64,000 bases of DNA from Liopterus haemorrhoidalis (GCA_963971575.1 OZ020611.1:23791279-23855278), one strand, 5' to 3'; counted from the stretch's first letter, positions 43,433 through 54,708 are shown. Numbers and translations are program-made. Notes: a model not told the origin generated them from the sequence alone.

Positions 43433-44149
43433 AAACAACAGTAAAAGTCTTAAACTGGAATAGGAATTTTTATATCAAAATAACCGTTTAGTTCCCGCCA
43501 CCTTGACATAACACTAATGTGAATCGACTCCGCTGTTATTGTGAATTGGCGTAAATGGAACCGTCGTTAATCGAGAGCTACCTGTATTGCTAAAACTATA
43601 ACAAACTATATACAAGCATGTTAAGAGTTCACGAATCATATGTTTTACAATGAAAATCGGTAGTTGCTAGTTCTTAGCGCTTCATTTATTTGACTCGTTA
43701 GTTGAGAATGTAAAAATGGAATGGTTCTGCGGTCTACTGGCTTTAACTCCTGCGCTAACAAGCTGGGATCTGATTTCTTATTCAGACCGAGTATCAGATG
43801 AGACTCTACTTTGTTCGTTTGATTTGACTCAATTGTGGTATGAATGGAAATTGATCATAATGAGTTGATAGTTGGATACGCAAATTTGTAAATGTTGGTA
43901 CAATGTTTCATAGCAGTTTGGGTCCTCCGTCATAGATCAAGTGCGAATAAACAGATATTAATTTAATGTCTTAAATTCTGTTGTTGTAAAATGTGGTATA
44001 TAAAATAAATACTGTAAAAATTTGCATAAACACAAACGCAAATAGCCATAGTAGCTGAATCGTGTAAAACATGTAGAAACCAAATATGGGGGCGAAGAAA
44101 TAAAATAAAAGATACAGCGTTCAAATTTATTAATATAGATGATAGATAA

Positions 44150-44620
44150 GAAGAAAGTATTAGTTTATGAAGATATATTAAAAAATGGGGCAGGCTAACA
44201 TTTCATGGGCTCTGAGACTTTTAGTGGACTGCCTTTTTTAATTTTTTTTTTTTCGGGAAAATATAGAAAATACTGTATAACTAAAAACTTGGTAATTAAG
44301 TTTGGTTTAGGTTTAGTAAAAATCTAGGACAGCAGAATTAGAAAAATGGGAAAACGATAATAGATAATAAACATTTTACGACAAGATTTCCCATTTTTCA
44401 CTTGCAAAACTGGTGTGTATATGGACTCTTGTATTCCCAACACAGTTGCATCCCACGGAATGAAATGACTAACAGAAAAGCGAAAGAAGACTTTTAGCCT
44501 TTTTAGACTTTTAGAAAGATAGTTTAAAAAATGGGGCAGGCTATGATTTCATCGGCTTTGAGCCTTTTTGTGGACTGTCTCTTTTTTACTTTTTTTTTTT
44601 TTTTCGCAAATGTCAAAATT
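44150..44620. repeat. direct repeat of an AAAAAATGGGGCAGGCTA unit
   Basis: AAAAAATGGGGCAGGCTA, then ATTTCAT-GGCT-TGAG, TTTGTGGACTG and a T-run occur at about 44180-44255 and again at 44526-44602. The two units are about 75 bp each and 345 bp apart. Function unknown. Confidence 0.6.
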
Positions 44621-45007
44621 TTAGACTGTAACTCCAAACTGACCTTGTGATTTGTGATCTAAGGCCAAAAATATATAAGTACACAAACTTTCCAACAGAA
44701 TTAAAAAAATAAATTTCTGCTATAATTTTGAAATTTTGGTTAAAATTTTTTTTACTCCGATTTTAGCCAAAATATAGTTTTGATTTAATTTTAGAGTGAG
44801 GAAAAAGTAATTAAAAAATTCATGCTTTCTTAGTTTTTGAGTAATAGCCAATTTGGGTCAGTTTTTTGCCTATAATTCCAAAACGTTCGCCTAAACTTCA
44901 AAAAAATTGACTAAATTCTTTTATTCTAGGACCAAAAATACATATTTGTACCATAATCTGAGACAAAATTTTTTTGCTAAAAAATAACGTTTTTTTTTTT
45001 TCTTAGA

Positions 45008-45165
45008 TTAATTACGTCCGTAAGTTAGTATAGTTGATAGGTAATGGGATTCGGACCAGTCAGAAATTTATTAACTTTACTAACTATTTTTTAAGACTAA
45101 ACAAATTTGCTAACGTTTTGATTTAATTTAAATCTTCATCAGAGCTTAGTTAGTTAGTCACGATT
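45008..45165 (-). mobile_element. solo PLE 3' end, minus strand, with mutated hammerhead core
   Basis: ATTACGTCCGTAAGTTAGTA, GGATTCGGACCAGTCAGAAA and AAATCTTCATCAGAGCTTAG in this order are the complement of the PLE 3' end. The core reads CTGATGA, stem, AAAA (GAAA mutated) and ACGT, so ribozyme activity is unlikely. About 80 bp of terminal sequence is missing compared with other copies. Confidence 0.6.
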
Positions 45166-45379
45166 GTTTTTTTTTTAGTTCCACCCCTTATGATTTTTTC
45201 GATTTTTTGCCATTTTTAAGGGTTTTGGATTACTGCTCATACAAAACTTTATAATTCGTTTCTTGCAGCACTTTTTTTTTTTTTTAGACTAATCAAAATT
45301 CAAACCGCCGGTTTCTATCCCTAACCATTTTTAGTGAGGAATTAAAAAATATTTTCAAAAATTTTTTTTGTTTTAAATG

Positions 45380-45860
45380 TGGTGATAAATCAATAAGAAC
45401 CTCAAGATTTCAAAAATTCAACCGCAGATCTTTATCGAATTTCGTTTTTGAGATACGTCCATGCGAATATGAAAATTTATTTAAATCACGCCATATTTAA
45501 ATTTGCCATAATTACGCAAAATGAATAAGGCCTGAATTTTATGCTAGATTAAATAAACAACGATGTATCCAAAAATTCTAATCTCAGGTCGTTTTCTCTA
45601 ACCGTTTTTTGAGTGATTTTTTTAAATTCACTATTTTCATAATTAATGTAAATAATGCAATTACAAAATTTCCTCAAATCTCAAAACGCATTAAACGATT
45701 AAAGCCTAATTTATTTATTTTATTTTTTTCTAAAATAAACTACGGAATCCAAAAATTTTAACCGCAGGTCTCTATCTCTAACTGTTTTTGAGTTGTACTT
45801 TTTAATTCACTATTTTCACAAATAATGAAATTTATGCCATTAAAAAGAAGTATATGAACA
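45380..45860. repeat. degenerate tandem repeat, about 170-190-bp unit, three copies
   Basis: The landmark CAAAAATTYTAACCGCAGGT followed by CTCTAACTGTTTTTGAGT and TTAATTCACTATTTTCA appears near 45410, 45570 and 45750 with increasing divergence. Short A-T rich linkers separate the units. No coding capacity is seen. Confidence 0.55.
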
Positions 45861-46420
45861 AAATAGATTTGTTATCTTATTATAAACAATTATTGTTATA
45901 TACGTGTTTGCTATTAAGTCAATAATAAGGAAAATAGTTCAAAAGTTTTGCTTTAGGATGAAAGAAAAAGAGACTTTGTTGTCTTATTATAAACATTTTT
46001 TTTTTTTATATATAAATATTTCTGTTAAGTCAATTAGAAGGAAGATATTTTAAGTTTTTTAATAAACATGGTTTTAACCAGTGATGGGATTCAATTTGCT
46101 CAACAACCGGTTCGCAGGGGTATTTGTTTAAAAACACAACATTTGACAAAATTCAAAATAGTACCTATATTTATTTAAATTAAACATTAAGATATGTAAT
46201 TATTTTAAATATTGCCAAATAGCTCTCTGGTTTTCAGTCATTTCTACTTCCATTTTTTTTTTTTTTTTTTTACACCAGGGTCATCCGAACTGTGGTTGCT
46301 TCTTAACCAATTTAGCACTATCGGTACTGGATACCAATCTATTAAAGGCAAACAATTCAAATTAACAACCATTATATTACTTATATTTGAAACGATCAGA
46401 CATTATCAGTATTGAATTAG

Positions 46421-46882
46421 ATGGTTAGTGATTTTAAAATTGCAAAACTTTTTAGACCATTTAACATACAATTAGCATTATATAATCTTAAGACTGTTAA
46501 TGAGCTTCACTCCAGACTTAAAGACCCAAGCGATATGTTAAAAATGTCGTCAGTAGTATATTACATCCCTTGTAAGGGGTGTGATTTGGGTTACATAGGG
46601 CAAACCAAACAATATCTTAAACAACGCTTATATCAACACAAAAATAGCTGTCAGGATAAATTTAAAAATAAGAAGGAAAATACAGCACTTAGCTCCCATT
46701 CATTCCAAACCGAACATAAATTTAATTTTGAAAAAATAAGAATTTTAGAGACAGTCAATAATTTGAGCAAGAGGCTTATTAGCGAAAGTATTAATATACA
46801 AAGGAATAATAAAGTGGTTAATTTTAAAACTGATTGCGACAACATGAGCGTTATCTATTGCAATATTTTTAAACAGTTCTAA
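46421..46882 (+). pseudogene. PLE GIY-YIG endonuclease C-terminal ORF (153 residues)
   Basis: The frame encodes IAKLFRPFNIQLALYNLKTV, then SSVVYYIPCKGCDLGYIGQT and the catalytic-Arg segment KQRLYQHKNSCQDKF. It continues SFQTEHKFNFEKIRILE and LSKRLISESINIQRNN, ending at TAA. The zinc-binding IPCKGC and GYIGQT are intact. It is about 65-70% identical by eye to the 3-kb PLE. The reverse transcriptase is absent through 5' truncation and the initial Met is fortuitous. Confidence 0.82.
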
Positions 46883-47104
46883 CCAATTTTTTCTTTTATT
46901 CTAATAGATTGCACTAGTTGTTTGATTTTATCGTATTATTTTTCCTATTCAAACTTGATTAGTTCACGGATTATTTTTTCTCTAAGTTCAATGACCTCTC
47001 ACATTATGTGGACGTTACGTTTTATATATCTGACTAATTTATTTTATTTTGTGACATTTTAACCTAGGTATGTAATTATTTTAATTTGTGATTTATGTAT
47101 TACT

Positions 47105-48150
47105 AGCAGTGTACCCGATGCTTCGCTACCGGAAAATATAAAGCCGTAGCCGGTTTAGACCGGGCCCATGTCGGAATGGGTTCAAATTAGATTTGGTGCG
47201 AATAGTTTTAGTTTGGTCTAATTATATATTTTTTGTTTTACTCTACCATTGTATAAATATGTGCTTGTTCACAAATAATTTAAGTGAGATAATTCTTTAG
47301 CGTTTTCAAGGCGAAATGTCATATTTCTGGAGGCCACAAACTGTTTTAAAGATGCCTATACTAATTTTCCCATCGGAGTGTCTCCCGATCTCCCGTCATA
47401 TCCCGTGGAATCTTAAAATTTTGGTAAAATAGTTGACAGAGTAGGTACTATTTTTCCTGTTGTATGCAGGTCTAATATAGTTCACTTTAAAACTCCTTTA
47501 TCAAAATCGTCTATATTTCTTTTCGTATAATCCTTTTGTACACTTTTTCTAGGTGAAGAAAATTTGGAGGGTTCACCTTGATAGATTTTGTTTTTTTTTT
47601 GAAATTCTTGTTACGCCTGTTGCAGCAGCCACTCAAGCAAAAACTGATTTGAAAGAAATAATAGGTTCCCCAGCCTCATAAAAGTCAAAATATAAGAAAT
47701 TATTTCGCGACTTTGGCTAGTAATAGCGCGACAATTTAACTTACTTTTAAAAGGCATATTTACCATTGCTAGATTTTCTACCGACTGTACTCAGAGCGAT
47801 GTTGCTCGAACTACCGAGATTAAATGCGTCCCCACTCCTACATATTTGAGCCATTTACGATTTTGACCGAACACTCCCGATCTCAATATAATTGTACAAC
47901 CAACTATTGAAGGGAAATTCCCGTGTTCTCACTGACGGTTTAATAGATATTCCTAGATATTCCAATGGTCCAATATAATTAAAAACAAAATTATTAATTT
48001 CTCGTTTCTAATGGGACTTTTTTGAGATTTTTTCTAGTTATGATGAAGGCATTTTCAACATGTATGCCAAATTTCAACTCGATACCATATCTGGAAGTGG
48101 GTTAGAATTTCCGGACATATCCACAAATATTCTCTTTTATATATAAAGAT
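47105..48150. repeat. unclassified ~1.05-kb repeat inside the PLE 3' region
   Basis: It starts CTAGCAGTGTACCCGATGCT followed by TCGCTACCGG and ends CTCTTTTATATATAAAGATT. This start and end resemble a repeat type common in arthropod genomes (ACCCGTGCTTCGCTACGG ... TATATAAAGAT), whose class I cannot name. It lies within the 3' region of the PLE and has no open frame of note. Confidence 0.45.
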
Positions 48151-48154
48151 TATT

Positions 48155-48181
48155 TTAATAAATAAATAAATAAATAAATAT

Positions 48182-48240
<59 letters not shown>

Positions 48241-48275
48241 TTAATTTATTTATTTATTTATTTATTTATTTATTT
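48155..48275. repeat. (AAAT)n / (TTTA)n inverted microsatellite
   Basis: About 25 bp of AATA repeats (48157-48181) run directly into about 90 bp of TTTA/TTAT repeats, making a self-complementary simple repeat. Confidence 0.85.
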
Positions 48276-48399
48276 TCATTTTTTATATTACCATATATTT
48301 CACATTTAGTTGTAGTTTGATATTAATCAAATTTTGTAAAATTAATTTCATAAACTTTATATTGTAAAACAAACTGTATCATAAATTATAGCTACATTT

Positions 48400-48465
48400 C
48401 TATTTTAGCTCTGATGAAGATTTCATATTAAATCTAAACGTTAGCGAAGTTAAAATATTGTTTTA
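48400..48465 (+). ncRNA. hammerhead-like core with GAAA mutated
   Basis: CTGATGA at 48411-48417, stem GATTT/AAATC, then TAAACGTTAGCGAAGTTAAA. The first G of GAAA is T. Otherwise the order matches the 15.6-kb copy, so it is a decayed version. Confidence 0.4.
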
Positions 48466-48689
48466 ATTTTAATTTCTGACCAGTCCGAATCCCATTACTT
48501 CCTCATCATATTATCAGTATTGTCCTTTCAGTATCAGCGAGATATACTTTTGTCAAAAAGTCATTCCTTGTATCTAAAATATTTTAAGAAGCGGTTGGCC
48601 GAACTTAAAATTTCTTAACAAACGGTTTGAGCCGGATGAATCCCATCACTGGTTTTAACCCCGAAACACCCCCGTAGAATACAAATTTT

Positions 48690-49110
48690 GAGATGCCTTA
48701 TAGCCTATGTTCGAAACCTGGTTATCAAATTACGTGAAAATATGCCCAGCCGTATTTGTGTGAATCTCGGACAGACTGACAGACAAAAATTTATTTTTGT
48801 GGGTGTTGTCTAATAATTATCTGAAACGTATAGAGACCAAATATAAGACCGAAAAAATTACAGATATAGCCTCCAAGTTTATTCATATAGATATATAGGT
48901 AATTATGTATAAATACTGGGCAACTGTTGGCTTCCCATATACATAAAATAAAATTAATAAATATAATAAAAATTAATATGTGGGTCAAAGAGTTTTAAAA
49001 GCATGTCAAATTTCAACTTTTTATATTCAGCTGTTACAATACTATACAATATTTACCGTACACACAGACAAACACATAGGTGATGTTATAAGGGTTTTTT
49101 GGTGGGCTCA
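48690..49110. repeat. degenerate dispersed repeat with GACAGACTGACAGACAAA
   Basis: CTCGGACAGACTGACAGACA is followed by segments similar to 44060-44160 (GTAGAAACCAAATATGGGGG versus GTATAGAGACCAAATATAAG). CACACAGACAAACACATAGG with GTGATGTTATAAGGGTTTTT near 49060-49100 is the complement of the repeat at 0.6 kb. It is non-coding. Confidence 0.45.
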
Positions 49111-50110
49111 TTTCTCACTTGCCACAGGTGCTCAATACCATCCTTAAGACCTCGCTTGTTTACCAATAAAATCCTATGTTGCTTATTCACACAGTAATAT
49201 CTAAAATTGTGATATTATTTTCTGTTTTCTAATTATAATAATAATATTATAATTTCTTCAATTAGAATCGATAAATCGAAGTTATTTTATAATTATTTCA
49301 GTACTTACAAATATGTGTCAACTGATTGTGCGAGGAAATGAAACAAATAAAAGGAGGAAAGGAAATGTCGATAAAAGTTCCTTTTGTCAATTAGTCAACA
49401 ATGGATCTGTACGGAAAGTTTGACAGTTACTTTGCTGAAGATGGCCTAAAATTTCAATAAAACGATCGTAAACTTCCGAGTAGAAGTTGTTTCGAACTGA
49501 AATAATTACAGCTTTATTCGAATAGCAAGAGCATTCAATTTTATGATGGTACTCAAATAAGATGTTCGTAATATTTTATATATTTAAAACAAGTTATACT
49601 TAACAACTTGTATTATATTTACGAATATCAAACAAAATAAAAACAAATGTTTTAACTTTTCTTCAATATCTTGTTATAAAATAATTATCGAAATAATTTA
49701 ATAATTTTTGCACGTATGTATTTAGAAATATTGGTGTAATTGAATGGTTATAAGTAAAGCGTGGACACTTATAACATATTATATGTCACTGTAAATCTTA
49801 CTATTGTCTTTGTCAGCGATTCATCATAGATTATAATTCTGACCAGTTTACCGGTAAATTGGGAAAGATATCCATACATTTTTTCTAGTAATTTGCCATT
49901 ATTTTAACGCTAATTCGATATTACATATGGCAACATAGCGCGTATTTGCGTTTACTACTAACACTGAACACATAAACTCCCGATAAAACTTGCCATTGAA
50001 ACACTTGTGAAAATATTAATTTGTATATTGCTAACTACATTAAAATTCATCCTTGACGAGCTAATAAATCAAAACACTCTTTTAAGCAATTAACTTAAGC
50101 TACTATCTGT
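49110..50110. other. AT-rich non-coding stretch
   Basis: Nothing beyond AT-rich sequence can be supported here. Confidence 0.4.
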
Positions 50111-50113
50111 ATA

Positions 50114-51388
50114 CCAGGTCTACAAGTATGAAAAGCGGATTTTTTTCAAACTTGCCGCGCAAACAGAGTGTATAGTTCAAAGTTTCAAAACATATGGCGT
50201 TTTGTTAAGTTATCATTAAGTGTCAAATGTGAATAGGTTATAATTTGAAAAGTGACCATATAGTTTTGTTTTACTGTGTTAAAAATGTCAAATTTTGTGT
50301 CAAATAAAGAGCATTCGTGGACAGTACTACTGTTTTGTTTTCATTTGAAAAAAACTGCTGCAGAATCATACAGACTGCTTCGAGAAGCTTATAGTGAATA
50401 TGCTCCATCGCAAGATACGTGTGAACGATGGTTTCAGCGTTTCAAAAGTGGTGACTTTGATCCTACAGACAAAGAACATGGAAAAGCTCCCAAAAAATAT
50501 GAAGATACAAAATTCGAAACATTGCTACAGGAAGACGATAGTCAATCACAAAAACAACTAGCAGAGCAATTAGCCGTTAGTCAACAAGCCGTTTCCAATC
50601 GCCTCCGAGAGATGGTTAAGATCCATAAAGTCGGCAGATGGGTTCCACATGCATTGAATGAGTGGCAGATGGAAAAACGCAAAAACACTTGAGAAATTTT
50701 GCTTGCACGATACAAAAGAAAGTCTTTTTTGCATCGTATCATTACTGGCGATGAAAAATGGATTTATTTTGAAAATCCCAAACGCAAAAGATCATGGGCT
50801 CACCATCCACATCAACTGCAAGACCGAATCGCTTTGGCAAAAAGACAATGCTCTGTACTTGGTGGGACCAAAAGGGTGTGGTCTATTATGAATTGTTAAA
50901 ACCTGGTGAAACAGTTAATACCCAACGCTACCAACAACAACTGATCGAATTGAACCATTCGCTGCTCATAAAACGACCAGAATACGAAAGAAGACAGCAC
51001 AAGGTAATCTTTATTCACGATAATGCTCCATCACATAAGGCAAAAGCAGTTTGCAACACATTGGAGGAACTCAAGTGGGAAGTGCTACCCCATGCCGCTT
51101 ACTCACCAGACTTGGCCCCTTCAGATTACCACTTGTTCGCATCGATGGGTCACGCACTTGCCGAGAAGCACTTTTGTTCATATGAAAATGTGAAAGAATG
51201 GCTAGATGAATGGTTTGCGGGGAAAGGGGAAGAGTTCTACTGGCGAGGTATTCACAAATTGCCTGAAGTATGGGAAAAATGTATAACTTCTAATGGAGCA
51301 TACTTTGAATAAATAAACTTTTACTGTTCTTTTGAGTTTAATGTGTTTTATTTAAAAAAAAATCCACATTTCATACTTGTAGACCTGG
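50114..51388 (+). mobile_element. full-length Mos1-like (mauritiana-group) mariner, 1275 bp
   Basis: Termini CCAGGTCTACAAGTATGAAA and its complement TTTCATACTTGTAGACCTGG are inverted repeats and TA lies at 50112-50113 and 51389-51390. The length and the terminus resemble Drosophila Mos1 (about 1.3 kb). One nonsense codon and one frameshift in the transposase make this copy inactive. Confidence 0.9.
50285..51312 (+). pseudogene. Mos1-like mariner transposase with one stop and one frameshift
   Basis: MSNFVSNKEHSW (start 50285, chosen over 50276 because Mos1-type proteins begin at this Met) leads into the paired HTH: FCFHLKKTAAESYRLLREAY, WFQRFKSGDFD, QLAEQLAVSQQAVSNRLREM and linker VGRWVPHALNEWQ. 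TGA at 50690-50692 replaces the Cys of KRKNTCEILL. The same frame continues FLHRIITGDEKWIYF (first Asp), then shifts by one base near 50797. After that come RPNRFGKKTMLCTWWDQKG, VIFIHDNAPSHKAK (second Asp), AAYSPDLAPSDYHLF (third Asp) and the end KCITSNGAYFE. Spacing is DD34D. Confidence 0.9.
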
Positions 51389-51411
51389 TAAAAGAAAGAT
51401 AAAATTCTTAT

Positions 51412-52600
51412 TCTGAAGTTTGATGAGCAACATGGGTTCCGTCGGGAACATTCTATTGTCCACCAAATCGTGCGACTCACTGAGTTCTTCACCAACGAAT
51501 TCAATAGAAATCAATCCACCGGTGCAGTTTTCGTAGACATTTCCAAGGTCTTTGACCGCGTATGGCACTCAGACCTTGTATACAAGCTGCACTGCGCTGA
51601 ATTTCCTGCATAGTTCATCAGGAGAATTTAAATTGAAGATCGATGAAAGATCTATTTAGAGACCATTCGAGGCTGGGGTTCCACAAGGTTCTTTGCTGTA
51701 ACCTCTGTTGTTCGCTTTTTACAAAAGCGACATGCCAACGACCGAGGGAAATGCAAAATGCTAATATGCTTATGATACAGCGTATCTGTTCAATTCTTTC
51801 GGTACAGTACTGAACACTCAGAGACTCTAGCAGGCTTGCATGAGTCTTGAGAAATAGTATACGCATTGGTGCGTCATTGTAAACGGTGAGAAGTCGAGAG
51901 CAGTTTTCTTTTCCAAGAAAAAGAGACTACCGTCAGGCATGGTAATATTCTTTGGACAAGACATATTTTGGTGCAACAGTGTTAAGTATCTGGGGTCGTC
52001 TTCGCTCCCAAACTGAATTTGAAGGAGCACATCCTATACTCCATTTCCAAAGCCCTAAAGCCAAGGCAATGCTCTCATCACTTTTATGCGGAAAGAGCTA
52101 TATGAACACCACTCACAAGACCCGAATTTACACTAATGTAATCCATCCTATCTTGACCTACGTGCCTAGTGTCTAGTGTCTGGGCATATGCCAGCTCCAC
52201 CCACATAAAGCGGTTTCATGTATTCCAGAACAAGTGTCTGCGATAGACCGCAGACGCCGGTTGGTTCATACGGAACGACGACATAAGACGCGACTTGGAT
52301 TTACCGAGTTTGGAAGACTTCATCTGCGCTTGTGCCGAGAAGTTCTTCCAGACAGCTCAAGACTACAAGAACCACGCAAATGCTAGCATAAGATCTGCAG
52401 TGGATTACGATCCAGTCCTTGTATGAAAGTATCGTAGGCCCCAATCGTTCCTTACGGAAATCTAATGAACACGATTAACCTATTACCTTACGCCTCCGGG
52501 GACCACAACTTTTTCCAACATTATTTTCCTACCCAAGACACGTGTTGAGGGCTACTAGCTCGATACACATCCAGAGGTTAAGATAAGATAAAAAATTCTG
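51412..52600 (+). pseudogene. Jockey-clade LINE fragment with many breaks
   Basis: Across several frames the DNA reads EQHGFRREHSIVHQIVRLTE, TGAVFVDISKVFDRVWHSDL (RT motif A), GVPQGSL-like GWGSTRFFAVTS remains and MPTT-GKCKMLI. Later pieces are KLNLKEHILYSISKAL, PEFTLM-SIL-PTCL-SSVWAYASSTHIKRFHVFQNKCLR broken by stops, and DLDLPSLEDFICACAEKFFQ. This order is the Jockey-type RT and thumb. The FADD motif is lost. The 3' end near 52590 has an AGATAAGATAAAAA tail. It abuts the mariner terminus at 51390. Confidence 0.72.
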
Positions 52601-52688
52601 ATGTTTTGCAATATTTTACTGACTATGAAAATATTTTTAATAAAACCACTACAATTCCGAAGATAATACCATGTTCAAAATGATAATA

Positions 52689-52906
52689 CCGTGTTCAAAA
52701 AGAAATTACGTAAGAGTTGGCTGTGGAAAATTAAATAAAGTAATGTGCACTGCAAGCTTTAACTGTCAATTAGTTAACTGTCATCACTGTTGCTGTCATA
52801 ACTTTCTATTGAAATTTCGTTAGTCAATTGTTATATAAAGCTTGCAATAGACATTATTTTATTTTTCCACAGCCAACCCTTATGTAATTTCTTTTTGAAC
52901 TCATGG
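52689..52906. mobile_element. 218-bp palindromic TA-flanked MITE (second copy of the 17.4-kb family)
   Basis: CCGTGTTCAAAAAGAAATTA faces TAATTTCTTTTTGAACTCAT; the arms continue with GGTTGGCTGTGGAAAA and AAGCTTTATATAAC-type sequence. TA flanks at 52687-52688 and 52907-52908. Non-coding. Confidence 0.8.
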
Positions 52907-53244
52907 TACTTGAACGCATTTATAATAAAAACAGAATGGAAACTAATAGTCCAGGAAATTGATGTTCAAACATTGGTTTTGGAGAAAGTTTACTAAAAAA
53001 TTTTCAGTGATATTCAATAAGATTCTTGAAGATATTTTATTTTTTTCTCATTTCATTTATTTTATTTTATAATACACAGATGCATCTTATACAAGAAACA
53101 CCAATCAGTTTTCAAATGACCACCTCTAGCCGTTACACAGCGCTTAAATCTCTGCGACCACTTGTCGATAGAATTGCAAAGTTTCTTGAAAAGTTTTTTA
53201 CGTAAATATTTTTAATATTCTGGAGGTTTCAACCGCTAGAATGA

Positions 53245-53752
53245 CATGATGTATACTACAAGTTCACGAGAATCTTGTGAGAAAGCGCTGACGATCCAGA
53301 GAGGCCATTTTCCTGCTTCAATCATGATTTGATGGGGCGGGAGCTAGGGCGGTAACATTAAGCTTAACAAAAAATGAGTAAAAACGTCGGTCAAAGTTTA
53401 TTAGAAAACCATGTTGAACTCGAGAGTTAAAAAGCTGAATAATTCCCTTCACTGGCAGCATTGGAGCTTCTGACAAGATTCAGCACCAGCCCACAATGTG
53501 AAGGCTGCACAGCAGTGGCTTGGAAACAATGTTGCGGACTTTATTTATTCTACTTATGGGCTACCTTGTAGTTCTGATAAATTTTGGTCTGTGTTTCGGG
53601 ACATGCCTTGCAAGAAGATAGCTATTCTGAAGCGCTCCATGATGAAGTAGTTAAGGGTTTTTCTGTAGAAACCCTTTGTAATTCTATTGACTTGTGGCGC
53701 AGACACTTTAAGCACTGTGTAATGACCAGAAGTGGTTATTTTGAAAACTGAT
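53245..53752 (+). pseudogene. maT-like (DD37D-type) transposase, middle and C-terminal part, frameshifted
   Basis: Pieces in order: MMYTTSSRESCEKALTIQRG, HFPASIMI (then a stop), RVKKLNNSLHWQHWSF, SAPAHNVKAAQQWLGNN (second Asp lost), a degraded SPDLNP region (YGLPCSSDKFWSVFRDM), SEALHDEVVKGFSVETLCNS and IDLWRRHFKHCVMTRSGYFE, then TGA. The order matches maT-group transposases of the IS630/Tc1/mariner superfamily. Frameshifts and lost Asp residues make it dead. Confidence 0.6.
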
Positions 53753-53790
53753 TTGTGTTTCTTGTTTAAGATGCATCTACTAGATGTATA

Positions 53791-54708
53791 CGAGGTCTGT
53801 TCAAAAATTATCGCGAATTTTGTGTTTTTTCAAAAATTATTTACTCATGAATATCTATTTTGTCCCCTTCAAAGTAATCCCCACCAGATATTATACACTT
53901 GTGCCAACGTTTTTTCCAATCCTCGAAGCACTTGAAAAAATCATTTTTTGTGATCGTGTTTTGCTCCTCCTTCGATACCGTCTTTATCTCCTCACTCGTA
54001 GTGTAGCGTCGTCCTTTCATGTGCCTCTTCAGTTTCGGGAACAAGAAAAAGTCACAGGGGACCAGATCTGGAGAATACGGTGGCTGCGGCATTATTAGTG
54101 TGTTGTTTTTGACCAAAAATTCGCGCACAAACAACGATGTGTGGGCGATGAATTTCGCGGCGACCCGTCTCATGCCCAAATCATTGGTAAAAATCGAATG
54201 GCACAAGCCAATCGATATGTTTAGGTCCTCAGCAACTTCTCTAACGGTGATTCGACGATTGGCCAATACTATTTTTTTCACTTCATCAATGTTTTCGTCG
54301 GTTGTTGACGTGCTTGGGCGTCCAGCACGCTCTTCGTCGTTCACATCTTCTCGGCCCTCTGAGAACATTTTGTACCACCGATAAACGTTGCTTCGGTCCA
54401 AGGTAGCTTCACCATATGCCACAGTCAACATTCGGAATGCGTCCGCGCACTTAATTTTGTTTTTGACACAAAATTTGATACAGATTCTTTGATCCATTTT
54501 TTGGTATAGGCAAAAATCGTGACGTAAGACGAGCCAAAACACGTGCAAGCAAAGCAACTGTCGAAAATGATCATTCAAAATAGCCGAACTTATCGGCATA
54601 AGTGAGAGACATGAGTACCAACATGAGTACACGTCAAAAAAAATCGAAAATCAAATATACGTAACCCGCGGAAATTCAAAATTCGCGATACTTTTTGAAC
54701 AGACCTCG
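53791..54708 (-). mobile_element. 918-bp mariner with in-frame internal deletion
   Basis: Termini CGAGGTCTGTTCAAAAATTA and TACTTTTTGAACAGACCTCG are inverted; TA flanks at 53789-53790 and 54709-54710. The transposase frame on the minus strand is uninterrupted. The insertion site is inside the right arm of the maT-like element. Confidence 0.9.
53841..54497 (-). CDS. mariner transposase with in-frame deletion of the catalytic core (218 residues)
   Basis: The start MDQRICIKFCVKNKIKCADA (54497) is chosen because mariner proteins begin here; the frame itself extends upstream to 54632. Residues 1-115 hold the two helix-turn-helix motifs (FRMLTVAYGEATLDRSNVYR, FSEGREDVNDEERAGRPSTS, NRRITVREVAEDLNISIG, VHSIFTNDLGMRRVAAKF-like). 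The sequence then jumps in frame to HTSLFVREFLVKNN, PPYSPDLVPCDFFLFPKL (third Asp) and ends GDYFEGDKIDIHE. The segment with the first two catalytic Asp residues is missing, so it cannot cut DNA but could still bind element ends. Confidence 0.82.
   Translation of the reverse strand: MDQRICIKFCVKNKIKCADAFRMLTVAYGEATLDRSNVYRWYKMFSEGREDVNDEERAGRPSTSTTDENIDEVKKIVLANRRITVREVAEDLNISIGLCHSIFTNDLGMRRVAAKFIAHTSLFVREFLVKNNTLIMPQPPYSPDLVPCDFFLFPKLKRHMKGRRYTTSEEIKTVSKEEQNTITKNDFFKCFEDWKKRWHKCIISGGDYFEGDKIDIHE

Larger units (their letters stand above)
46415..48509 (+). mobile_element. Penelope-like element, 5'-truncated, related to the 3-kb PLE
   Basis: A 13-bp duplication ATTATCAGTATTG lies at 46402-46414 and 48510-48522. 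The insertion has the GIY-YIG coding end, a long 3' region with two other insertions or expansions (47105-48150 and a (TTTA)n tract) and the PLE terminus with hammerhead-like core. It is inserted in the hAT MITE. Confidence 0.87.
46079..48661. mobile_element. hAT MITE carrying a PLE insertion
   Basis: Termini CAGTGATGGGATTC and GAATCCCATCACTG are flanked by a perfect 8-bp duplication GTTTTAAC (46071-46078 and 48662-48669). Net of the PLE at 46415-48509 the element is about 490 bp. No transposase remains. Confidence 0.88.
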
